From: Fistulifera solaris
Taxonomy: Eukaryota > Bacillariophyta > Bacillariophyceae > Naviculales > Stauroneidaceae
Assembly (NCBI GenBank): GCA_030295235.1
Contig: AP026127.1
Span: 684,501-748,500, forward strand
DNA: 64,000 bases
Direction: 5' to 3'
The position numbers were made by a program, and so were the translations under genes. A model generated the notes under the pieces. It saw nothing but the letters and a program-made list of their open reading frames with translations. It did not search any database and had not been told where the DNA came from. Positions 22,688 through 31,670 of the stretch are shown here, piece by piece. The stretch's first letter is position 1, and each line of letters opens with the position of its first letter.

Positions 22688-23200
22688 TCATTGAGATTTC
22701 TTGGATGAATTCGTTTGAGTAGGCGTAGCGGTCGCCGTCGTCCACAGCAACCAGAGAGGAATCGCCAAGTACGGGAAATACAAACTGGTCAAGAGCACAC
22801 GTTCCGTAAAACTTGCCACATGTTCCGATGCCCAAAATGATGTCAAGATCGGCACCAACGTCGTCGACGTGTGCGCTCCGTAGGCGATACATGCGGACCG
22901 AAAGCCATCGGGATACGTCGACCGGTCAGATTGACTGAGATAATAGACTGCGACACAGAAGAAGGGTAACTGAAAGCATAATTCTAGAACCACAAAGGAC
23001 TGAAACCACAACAGGTTGCGAGCATTGCCCATGAGAGGATCGTTGAATGTGGCGACTTCGAATTCTCCCAAATCGATCAAAAATTGAGGGAAGAAGGAGA
23101 GAGGAATGACGGCTTGCCCATCCAAGCAAATGGTGAAGATAATGTGCGAAGCAAAGAATCCGAGGAGTATCAGACGAGTTGTGCCGGTGAATGCTTCCAT
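22688..23200 (-). CDS. TMEM97: TMEM97/sigma-2 receptor family membrane protein (EXPERA domain)
   Basis: A 170-residue protein with four predicted transmembrane helices. It matches human TMEM97 in register: SHIIFTICLDGQAVIP (human SHIPITLFMDLQAVLP), FNDPLM (FKDPLL), WFQSFVVLELCFQLPFF (WFKSFLFCELVFQLPFF), YGAHTSTTLVPIL (YSVHTMTTLIPIL) and LYFPYLAIPLWLL. Conserved acidic residues in LDGQ and LE of the ligand pocket are kept. The family resides in the ER/endolysosome and binds sterols or ligands, with links to cholesterol trafficking and to EBP-type isomerases. The start at 23200 is a true ATG. Confidence 0.9.
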   Translation of the reverse strand: MEAFTGTTRLILLGFFASHIIFTICLDGQAVIPLSFFPQFLIDLGEFEVATFNDPLMGNARNLLWFQSFVVLELCFQLPFFCVAVYYLSQSDRSTYPDGFRSACIAYGAHTSTTLVPILTSFWASEHVASFTERVLLTSLYFPYLAIPLWLLWTTATATPTQTNSSKKSQ

Positions 23201-23579
23201 GGTGTGCGTCGATTGCTTTTGTAAAAGACTTGAATCGCCGAGAAAATGTATGAAGACCGGAAAAGAAGATAAGGATATTTATGATACCTGGTACGATAAG
23301 CTAGTCTATTTGCTATAGTCTATCTTTGTATTATTCATTCGTCTTTGGTTGCAATGCGTCGGGGCAAAAAAAAATGCTGTGGGCGACGAGTGCGGATCGT
23401 CCGTCGTCGGATTTACTAAGGACAGCTCCTTGCGATACTAAGGGGAGAAACAAACTTGATGGCTTTATCTCAAAGCTCCTACCAAACAGAACGCCTGATC
23501 ACAAGAGTGAAAAACTAGAAGAGCGACTACGTATGCGGTGCAAAGACCGGTGGCCACTCTATACGGAGTACATGCATTT
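23201..23579. other. Intergenic, 379 bp
   Basis: This separates the TMEM97 start from the 3' end of the ubiquitin-2OG-RING gene, both on the minus strand. An open plus frame at 23326-23583 has no protein-like features. Nothing else was seen. Confidence 0.35.
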
Positions 23580-24701
23580 TTAAAAGAAAACGCGCTGCTT
23601 AATCTGAATGCGACCACGACAGATAGGACATTCGGTGCTGACCGATGCAACACATGCATCACAAAGGCAAAGGTGTCCGCACGGGATCAAAACCTGACAC
23701 GATCGCCGGCTGTGACAAACGACACACTTCGATACAGTAAAATCGGCATTCTCCTTCCAGCGTTGAAAGCCGTCCACCTGGTCACTCGAAACTTCCACCA
23801 CTCCACCTTCTCCAAGACCGTTAAACCTATCCACCACAAAGAGACTTTTTCGTGTGCCACTTGTGAGACACGTGACACCATGAAGGACCTGTCTCGGATG
23901 CTGGACTAGCGATCCCGCGGGCCGTTCCAACACATGGAGAACATCGTTGACAAAAAAGACAAGACGCCCCCCTACATACTCCGACGGATCATTTAAGGCA
24001 ATTTGCGATGTCCTGGTGGCATAGCCGCCGTCACAGTGAAAGTTGATGCAGGCATTGGTCGGACCTTTTGTCATACGAAGAGCCACTTTGGACCCACCTC
24101 CACTTTGTCGAAAAGTTCTTTGAAGCTTGGTTAGTACGGAATTGGGTGTATCTTCTTGAAGAAAGGGCTCAAGAAGTTGTTCAAACTGCTCATCTGGGAC
24201 TACGAGGCGCATATCAACTCGATTGGGCGCATCATCAGTCTCAGTTGCTTCCCACATATAATCGAGGAAGCTACAGATGAGCTCGCATTGATCTGCGGTC
24301 AAAATTCCAGCATTTTCTTGATAGCGAAAGGTGCTATATGGATCCGCTCCTTCACGTGCAGCTTTCTCGCGAAGTAGATCCAGAGGGACAGGTTCATTAG
24401 CACGTTGTTCGTCCGTCAGCATCAGATAGCGAATCAAGGGGTTAGAAGGGTCGTTGTAAGTGAAGGTGCTGATCATTCCACGCAACCTCAAAGCCAGATG
24501 AAGGGTTGATTTTGCCCTGATTTTGTAGGCGGCAAATGTGCGTCCATCTTCAAGTTGCATTCCTGCAAAAATGAGACGTTGTTGGTCTTCGGGGACTCCT
24601 TCCCTTTCGGCTAGCAGTCTCTTCGCCGTTTCAATAGTATCACGCGATTTTACGGAGATGGCAACTGTCTTGCCTATTAATGTCTTCACATAGATCTGCA
24701 T
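23580..24701 (-). CDS. Ubiquitin / 2OG-Fe(II) oxygenase / RING finger fusion protein
   Basis: From the ATG at 24701 the product has 373 residues and three modules. Residues 1-76 are a near-complete ubiquitin ([33 protein letters not shown]). K6, K11 and K27 are kept, while K48 is M, K63 is A and the final Gly76 is M, so normal processing and K48/K63 chains are unlikely. Residues about 120-290 are a prolyl-4-hydroxylase-like double-stranded beta helix with the iron facial triad HxD (H222, D224) and H274, plus R284 for 2-oxoglutarate. Residues 326-362 are a RING-HC finger ([18 protein letters not shown]). The fusion suggests oxygen- or 2OG-gated ubiquitin ligase activity. A 223-bp satellite begins about 180 bp upstream. 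Confidence 0.9.
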   Translation of the reverse strand: MQIYVKTLIGKTVAISVKSRDTIETAKRLLAEREGVPEDQQRLIFAGMQLEDGRTFAAYKIRAKSTLHLALRLRGMISTFTYNDPSNPLIRYLMLTDEQRANEPVPLDLLREKAAREGADPYSTFRYQENAGILTADQCELICSFLDYMWEATETDDAPNRVDMRLVVPDEQFEQLLEPFLQEDTPNSVLTKLQRTFRQSGGGSKVALRMTKGPTNACINFHCDGGYATRTSQIALNDPSEYVGGRLVFFVNDVLHVLERPAGSLVQHPRQVLHGVTCLTSGTRKSLFVVDRFNGLGEGGVVEVSSDQVDGFQRWKENADFTVSKCVVCHSRRSCQVLIPCGHLCLCDACVASVSTECPICRGRIQIKQRVFF

Positions 24702-24883
24702 GTTTTGCAAATAAAGCTTTTTATTGCAATACCTGGTACACCGAGAGTTTTGTGTTGCTTCGATCGATGCTTGTTGCTTTTTTCTAAGCAAAAGTGTGAG
24801 GAAACTGGCGTATACCCGCGTGCGTTACATTAGTACCCAGTTAGTCTGTCCATCTGCAGCAATAAAACAGTGACACATACTTA

Positions 24884-26735
24884 CAGAAATTCTGTGATAG
24901 TCCCGAAATTCTGGACCATTGGTTTCGATCCTATCGAGATGCTGTGCACGTTCCAAAACTTCTGGACAAGGTGTTTGGGATCATAACGAAAGCGAGTGGG
25001 CGTCCTAGAAAATCTGGACACGGTGTTTTCGTTCATATCGAAAGAAAGAGCATTTTCCAGAAATTCTGGAATTGCTATTACTACGTATTTCTCATCATTC
25101 ATCATACAGAATTTCTGTGATGGTCCAGAAATTCTGGACCATTGGTTTCCATCCTATCGAGATGCTGTGCACGTTCCAAAACTTCTGGACAAAGTGTTTG
25201 GGATCATAACGAAAGTGAGTGGGCGTCCTAGAAAATCTGGACACGGTGTTTTCGTTCATATCGAAAGAAAGAGCATTTTCCAGAAATTCTGGAATTGCTA
25301 TTACTACGTATTTCTCATCATTCATCATACAGAATTTCTGTGATAGTCCAGAAATTCTGGACCATTGGTTTCCATCCTATCGAGATGCTGTGCACGTTCC
25401 AAAACTTCTGGACAAAGTGTTTGGGATCATAACGAAAGCGAGTGGGCGTCCTAGAAAATCTGGACACGGTGTTTTCGTTCATATCGAAAGAAAGAGCATT
25501 TTCCAGAAATTCTGGAATTGCTATTACTACGTATTTCTCATCATTCATCATACAGAATTTCTGTGATGGTCCAGAAATTCTGGACCATTGGTTTCCATCC
25601 TATCGAGATGCTGTGCACGTTCCAAAACTTCTGGACGAGGTGTTTGGGATCATAACGAAAGCGAGTGGGCGTCCTAGAAAATCTGGACACGGTGTTTTCG
25701 TTCATATCGAAAGAAAGAGCATTTTCCAGAAATTCTGGAATTGCTATTACTACGTATTTCTCATCATTCATCATACAGAATTTCTGTGATAGTCCCGAAA
25801 TTCTGGACCATTGGTTTCCATCCTATCGAGATGCTGTGCACGTTCCAAAACTTCTGGACGAGGTGTTTGGGATCATAACGAAAGCGAGTGGGCGTCCTAG
25901 AAAATCTGGACACGGTGTTTTCGTTCATATCGAAAGAAAGAGCATTTTCCAGAAATTCTGGAATTGCTATTACTACGTATTTCTCATCATTCATCATACA
26001 GAATTTCTGTGATGGTCCAGAAATTCTGGACCATTGGTTTCCATCCTATCGAGATGCTGTGCACGTTCCAAAACTTCTGGACAAAGTGTTTGGGATCATA
26101 ACGAAAGTGAGTGGGCGTCCTAGAAAATCTGGACACGGTGTTTTCGTTCATATCGAAAGAAAGAGCATTTTCCAGAAATTCTGGAATTGCTATTACTACG
26201 TATTTCTCATCATTCATCATACAGAAATTCTGTGATGGTCCAGAAATTCTGGACCATTGGTTTCCATCCTATCGAGATGCTGCGCACGTTCCAAAACTTC
26301 CGGTTTGGGACCATAACGAAAGCGAGTGGGCGTCCTAGAAAATCTGGACACGGTGTTTTCGTTCATATCGAAAGAAAGAGCATTTTCCAGAAATTCTGGA
26401 ATTGCTATTACTACGTATTTCTCATCATTCATCATACAGAAATTCTGTGATAGTCCAGAAATTCTGGACCATTGGTTTCCATCCTATCGAGATGCTGTGC
26501 ACGTCCCAGAATTTCTGGAAACGATGTTTGAGATCTTTAATCTTAACGAAAGAAAGTGGGAATTTCAGAAATTCTGGAAACTGTAGAATACGTTCCAGAA
26601 ATTCTGGACAACAACTTATTTCCTATCACACAGGAATTCTGTGGTGTTTCAGAAGTTCTGGACAATAAATAATTTTGTCATAATATCAAACAGAAATTCT
26701 GTGGTTTCCAGAAATTCTGGACCGTGCAGTTTTTT
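24884..26735. repeat. 223-bp higher-order satellite array with palindromic monomers
   Basis: Unit starts recur at 24884, 25107, 25330, 25553, 25776 and 25999 (exact 223-bp steps), then 26222 (215 bp, internal 8-bp loss) and 26437. Full units are almost identical. Each unit contains four related monomers of about 50-60 bp, each headed by a variant of CCAGA-N3-TCTGG: CCAGAAATTCTGG, CCAAAACTTCTGG, CTAGAAAATCTGG and CCAGAAATTCTGG again, plus an ACAGAATTTCTGT dyad at the joint. The right edge (26500-26735) consists of diverged single monomers, as in alpha-satellite-like higher-order arrays. Best dyads read GGTCCAGAAATTCTGGACC. The array lies between head-to-head genes (ubiquitin-2OG-RING and YtoQ-like). 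Confidence 0.92.
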
Positions 26736-26860
26736 CCGCACACAATCCAACCGCAAAACGCATACCGGTACCCTATAGACATTAGGTAATCGTAACCTTC
26801 AATTGAAACTATGAGCATTCAAACATATCGAGGTGGAAAGAAGTTACCAGGTAGAGTAAC

Positions 26861-27520
26861 ATGTTAAGCAATACTTTACGTCAAATACAGCGCCAAAGCG
26901 TTCGTGCTTTCAGTTCCGAGACAAAAATCTGGAATGTTTACCTTTCGGGTGAGTCGAGTCTTTTCTGCCAGCACGTCTTTGCCGAAGCACGCAACTCACG
27001 TCTACGCCTCTCTGCCAACCTCAGGAGAGATTCATTCCGACTGGAGAAATGTCATTGCGGAAGGAGTACAAAGAAGAATTTGCCCGTACGACTCTCTTCA
27101 CCGAACCTCAATCATGAAGACAGTGACGATTGCGGTGCCATCATTCTTGGTATGCAAGAAGAGCGTCCCAACTGGGATCGATTGGGAGCGAAAATGAACG
27201 ATATTCGTACCAAGACTTTGCTTTCGCAAGCTGATATTGTTGTGGTGTGCTTTGGAGAAAAATACCGACAATGGAATGCCGCATTCGATGCCGGCTATGC
27301 GGCCGCTCTGGGCAAACCTTTGATTACGTTGCATCCACCGGAAATTTCGCATATGCTCAAAGAAGTCAATGCTTCTGCTAATGTCGTTTGTGAAGAACCG
27401 GAGCAAGTAGTACAAACACTGGCTTATGTTATTCTGGGAGAGTTACCTTCAACACCCAAAGATGGAGATCGTTTTATTCCCATCGCCGATCGACTCGGCA
27501 AGGGAAATCCGAATCCGTAA
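26861..27520 (+). CDS. YtoQ-family protein, mitochondrial-type presequence (one frame break)
   Basis: The ATG at 26861 begins MLSNTLRQIQRQSVRAFSS, an Arg/Ser-rich presequence. An intron at 26949-27024 (GTGAGT..CTCAG, 76 nt) joins VYLSG to EIHSDWRNVIAEG. One extra A in AAA at 27070-27072 then gives VQKKNLPVRLSSPNLNHEDSDD and joins the remaining frame, for 194 residues. The whole follows bacterial YtoQ: VYLAGEIHSNWR, NHDRSD, ILGMQ, ADIVVVCFGEKYRQWNAAFDAGYAAALGKPLI. The fold resembles nucleoside 2-deoxyribosyltransferases, but the biochemical function of the family is not established to my knowledge. The bacterial-like sequence suggests organellar or transferred ancestry. Confidence 0.85.
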   Translation: MLSNTLRQIQRQSVRAFSSETKIWNVYLSGESSLFCQHVFAEARNSRLRLSANLRRDSFRLEKCHCGRSTKKNLPVRLSSPNLNHEDSDDCGAIILGMQEERPNWDRLGAKMNDIRTKTLLSQADIVVVCFGEKYRQWNAAFDAGYAAALGKPLITLHPPEISHMLKEVNASANVVCEEPEQVVQTLAYVILGELPSTPKDGDRFIPIADRLGKGNPNP

Positions 27521-27557
27521 ACGCCACAATAATATACATGCAATCAAGATCACCTTA

Positions 27558-28783
27558 TTATATGATCTCCATCCAGTCATCTCCCTCGCCAACTTCATCA
27601 TGTTGACTCTCCAAGATTCGAGCCAACCAATCGGAAAAGAAATCCATCCCCAACCAGTTGAGTGCTTCTAATTCTACTTTATACTGTCGCATCTGACGAA
27701 GTTCTTCAATACGCCTCTCGGGATCTTCTGCTGTAGCAATCCACCCGTGAGTTCCGCTAAGTAGATGTCCTTCCAATCGCTGCTCGTCCACTTCCGTCAA
27801 TTCTTGAAAGACCTGCCTCGGCAAGGCTCTGCCCTCTCGTTCGAGCTGTTGTATTTGACACGGTCGCAGTCCAATCCACTTCATCGAAACGCCCACATTG
27901 CTACTACGACGGCTTTCTTGATAATTGTGCAATACCATGACCCCGAACGGATTACTATCACACACTCCGTAGACCGGCAAACGAAGTACTCGATGCAAAT
28001 GATGGACGCAAGCACGCGTTGCCAAGTCAGGAAAGCCACGACCCGTCACAATGACACACGGATACCGCTCGAAAAAGCGATCTTCCGACAAGCGTTTGTA
28101 AATGCCTTCTTTTCAACGACCAGAATGCATTTTGCCGCGACCGTGGATATATCAAAGTTCAAACGCTGACCCAACCATTCACTGCCGATGGTCGCACCCT
28201 GTATGGATTGCAGGTGCCGTCCATCCAAGACGCAAACGCCATCTTGTAGTAATTGCACATCACCCGTCCACCATCCCCGCGGCGATGCGTGTAATCCCAA
28301 GGCATGTCGAGGTACCCCCAACAGCTCGGCCGCGTCCCAAATGGCGGCGCAGCATTCCTTTGGAGAAGAGTAGAGGCATGGCAACGCATAATATTGCCAT
28401 TGTGAGCGATGTAGAATGTGCACAGCAAACAAAGACACGACAAACCACTGCTACGGTTCTAAACTCACCTTGTGCGAACGAAAATGCGTGACATAAAAAT
28501 AGTAAACTTCACGTGTGGTGGTAGTACGGTTCGCTAGCAAAAGAGCGTGGCAATAGGAGAGCACTAACACAATGTTGGTGAAAGAGCGACATTGATTCCA
28601 TTGACCGAATGCTTTGGCGATACCGTTTCCTTCCAGTGCGGGGAGTCGATTTTCATCCAATTGATTCACTATATCATGAATCAAACTTTCAATTCGTGAG
28701 ATTACAGTCTCGGGTGTAACATCTTCTTCCAATTCTTCTTCATGATTGTCGTTCAATGACGCATCGTCGACTTCGTTCGCCAT
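27558..28783 (-). CDS. SPO11: SPO11 meiotic topoisomerase VIA-like protein (one frame break)
   Basis: The protein makes meiotic double-strand breaks. Exon 1 (28469-28783) carries the winged-helix region with the catalytic Tyr in TTTREVYYFY (Tyr94/95). An intron at 28358-28468 (GTGAGT..AAAG, 111 nt) joins HFRSHK to ECCAAIWDAAELLGVPR. The Toprim domain is in exon 2 (CVIVTGRGFPDLATRACVHHL, VYGVCDSNPFGVMVL), with Glu in VVEK and DxN in place of the usual DxD. The frame breaks after ILVVEK, and one added G near 28108 restores VVEKEGIYKRLSEDRFFERYP and makes 371 residues, typical for SPO11. The TopoVIB-like partner is not in the window. Confidence 0.92.
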
Positions 28784-29504
28784 TTCCGTAATCGTTTGCG
28801 GGACTGGGCGCTGCTTGTTACGGGTCGATTGAAGTGATTGCTATTTCTCTTAATGGATGCCTCGCTATTTGTTTGACGAAAGTGAGCAAGAAATTCAATA
28901 CATTGACAAATAATGATAGTTATCTGAGAGAATAAAAACGACGGATGCATACTCCATGGACGAGAAAATCATTTTTGTTGAGCGATGTTTTTTGTGTTGT
29001 CGTTTTTCGGGTCACGTTCCGACACCTACACGAGTTACAATCTATGAGCTCTCGTGAATCGTTTTGTCGACACGGCCAAACTAATGATCTATCAGTCGGA
29101 AATGTCAGCAGTTAATTAATTCTGATGTAAAAGACAGCAACGATAATATCATCTGCTGCCCAGATAAATGTATTTTAGTGATACAGCGCAGGAGTAAGTC
29201 TACTCGAGTGTCTCCTGTCTTGAGATTAAAAACAGCAATAAAGACATGTGAGTTTACAGAAACAAAAGGAAAGTGTTACGATTCACGTGATGTACAAGTC
29301 CATAAAGAAAGACAAAGTACTCGATAGGTGTTTCGAACAGGTTGATTCTTCTCGCATACCAATTTGTGCACCAGAGACATAAGAAGCGCAACCTTTCGGC
29401 CGTCGACACTGGCTGGGATGCAAAGTATGCTGACTACAACGCTCCACAGAAAGCTTGCTTACCATGAGAAAAAGAACGCCACTGGTCGAAATCAGATATC
29501 AAAA
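28784..29504. other. Intergenic, 721 bp
   Basis: This lies between the SPO11 start and the 3' end of a small minus-strand gene. It is AT-rich (29100-29300), and open frames are short and unconvincing. No repeat or RNA gene was recognised. Confidence 0.35.
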
Positions 29505-29747
29505 TCACGTGTGGTTGTGTTGACAATATCCTCCGCACTCCTTGCAGTAATTTTGACACATGCTGTGACAATCGAGATCATCAAATTCGTAAGGAGGAGC
29601 AAACGCAATGGCCGATGCCGCCAGTGCCGTTCCCACAAACATGAGTCCCAGAGGAGTGTGCGTGACGGGGGCGTGCACGGGATGATGAAGCGTCGCAAAC
29701 CCGTGAGCATCCACGGGGAGTTTGCGGAGTACGTTGCTAAAGATCAT
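29505..29747 (-). CDS. Small single-pass membrane protein with Cys-rich tail, unknown function
   Basis: An 80-residue frame with a true ATG at 29747. Residues 1-30 are His/Pro-rich (ATLHHPVHAPVTHTP). Residues about 32-51 form one transmembrane helix (LGLMFVGTALAASAIAFAP), followed by YEFDD and a Cys cluster CHSMCQNYCKECGGYC. The layout resembles small accessory subunits of mitochondrial respiratory complexes, but I cannot assign it. The antisense frames over the same region are less protein-like. Codon usage and the membrane segment are the only support, so confidence is moderate. Confidence 0.5.
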   Translation of the reverse strand: MIFSNVLRKLPVDAHGFATLHHPVHAPVTHTPLGLMFVGTALAASAIAFAPPYEFDDLDCHSMCQNYCKECGGYCQHNHT

Positions 29748-30320
29748 GGTCCGATGCAGAATGTCTTAAAGATTCTTTTCTTTTGATAGCGGTTGTTGAT
29801 ATTCGTTTCAAATATTTTGTGTGCGATCACCAGCTCTCTTTGCGAGCGCCGCTAGACACACGACGGTGCCGACGAAATTCGTGTCACCGAAAACTCAAGG
29901 TTCGCATCATTACTGCAGTGTGGAATACACATCACCCGAGTCTTGTTCTCGTTCTCATTATTTGGAAAAGAATCTGGACAAGAACTATGCCCTTTCACGA
30001 TACGCCTTCTGCTTTCATCCAGATGCGAACCGCTCTGCTGTCAAAAACTGCAGCCATATAAAAAAAACATCACAATATGAGCGGTCGACGGTCATGCATT
30101 GACGCGGTCGCTGAGTCACAAAAATTCGTGATCTTCTCATTACGCCACAGTGAACTTTCTGTCTTTCTGAGACACGAAGCACTTAACCTTACCGTGTATT
30201 TGTCCCGACGCGCTTTTTTTTCAAAAAGCGATGCGCGAACGACGAACGACCATGGCGAAAACGCATTAAAACAAAAACAGAATCATCGTTTCTTGACTTT
30301 CTTTGTATATCTCATCAAAC
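29748..30320. promoter_or_regulatory. Divergent intergenic region before the ING/SGF29 gene
   Basis: These 573 bp lie between head-to-head genes. Only weak open frames occur and no repeat is visible. A T- and A-rich stretch at 30218-30300 precedes the downstream start. Confidence 0.3.
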
Positions 30321-31257
30321 ATGTCGAGCGGTGACGAAACATACTTAGAAGCATTTGTGGAGAGTCTCACAACACTGCCGTATCAAGTGCGGCGGAATTT
30401 AGAACTAGTGCAAGATCTCGATCGATCGTATCAAAGTGATTTGGCCAAGCTGCAAGAGCTGTACACTGCTTATTTACAGCAAGCGGAAGAAAAGGTGCTA
30501 CAGTTAGAAGTAGCACCGATGGAGGCTGGGAAAGGAGTCCGCGTCATACGGAAAGAAGATGCCGAAAATGCACCCATCATCATTCCCACCACGGCCGAAC
30601 TCATGAACTACACGTACGACGCGGACGCTATGCGTCAAATTGAAGCACTACAAGCCGATTGCTTGCAAAAGGCAGATGAAAAGGTTTGTGTGGCAAAGCA
30701 GGCATACGAATGGATTGACGCGGTAGTGGAGCGACTTGACGATGATTTGCAAACGCTTTCGAAACTATTGCAAGCGCAGGGAGAATTTCAACAAGAAGAG
30801 GTAGCGCAACCGAACGACTTAGCCGCGTGTCAAGTGGGAACCGAATGGATTCTGGCCAAGGTGTTGGAGTTTGATACTGCTACGAGAACCTATAAACTGA
30901 TCGATGAAGATGTCGAAAGCCATAAAGGTACGATTGCATCACAGCTGAATATGTATTGTCAATCGCTTTCTCCGCACTTAACTCTCCCTTCCCCTTTCTC
31001 TCCCAGTCTTTCATTTACCAGAAGATCAGGTCGTCATCCTTAGATGTTTGGATCGTCTGAGCAAAGGAGACACGGTGTTTGCCGTGTATCCGGACACGAC
31101 TTCGTTTTATCAAGCCACCGTTGTACAAGTCCCACGGAAAACAGCCGGTCAGAGTTCGCCGTTCGTCATCGTCAGCTTTATGGATGATTCCGACGAGTTT
31201 GGTGTGACTCACGACAAGGCAGTTCAGTTGCAACATATCATGGTGCCTCCGAAGTAG
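30321..31257 (+). CDS. ING N-terminal domain fused to SGF29 tandem Tudor domain
   Basis: From the ATG at 30321, with an intron at 30928-31006 (GTACGA..CCCAG, 79 nt), the product has 285 residues. Residues 1-45 and about 105-150 match the ING dimerisation helices: YLEAFVESLTTLPYQVRRNLELVQDLD and ADEKVCVAKQAYEWIDAVVERLDDDL. Residues about 175-285 match the SGF29 double Tudor: GTEWILAKVLEFDTATRTYKLIDED, then GDTVFAVYPDTTSFYQATVV and VSFMDDSDEFG, including Tyr/Phe cage positions. SGF29 reads H3K4me2/3 in SAGA, and ING proteins normally read the same mark through a PHD finger that is absent here. A nuclear histone-acetyltransferase adaptor role is inferred. Confidence 0.85.
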
Positions 31258-31670
31258 TGTACCTCCAACAACCACGTCATTTTCACGTAACCAAGGCTGA
31301 GATGTTACTGAAAGAGTGCCGCCTGCATAAAATGTATCATCTAATTTCGATAGTGGCCGTCCAACTTCATACTTGATACATAGTATCGTTCGGATCGCTG
31401 CTATAGTTTGGAGTTGAATGAATATACTCGGCAGCCTGGAAGTGCGTTATCCCATCCTCCTTTGCAAATTACTCTACCAATAGGGGCATTCTATCGTAGT
31501 ATAAACTAATTCGGACTTGATGCCAAATATCTAATCACTACATTGACTTCGGCTATGGATGGATAAAGTAGTTGATAATGAAATTTCTAAAATCGATGCT
31601 CGTGTACAAACAAAGAAAGATATTTGCTCCTGCAGATGAGGCTCGGAAAGTGCTCCTGTAAAAGGCTTCT
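31258..31670. other. Convergent intergenic region, 413 bp
   Basis: The stretch lies between the 3' ends of the ING/SGF29 and TSP1 genes. It is AT-rich and should contain both 3' UTRs. No other signal was seen. Confidence 0.3.

Noticed and set aside
24881-26668. Series of 75-115 residue frames on both strands repeating every 223 bp (VLENLDTVFSFISKERAFSRNSG type)
   Set aside because: They follow the satellite unit exactly, occur on both strands, start and stop with the repeat and have no protein features. They are translations of the array.
24884-26735. CRISPR array
   Set aside because: Whole 223-bp units are repeated with no unique spacers, in a eukaryotic nuclear context with introns. The same applies to the 68-bp array.
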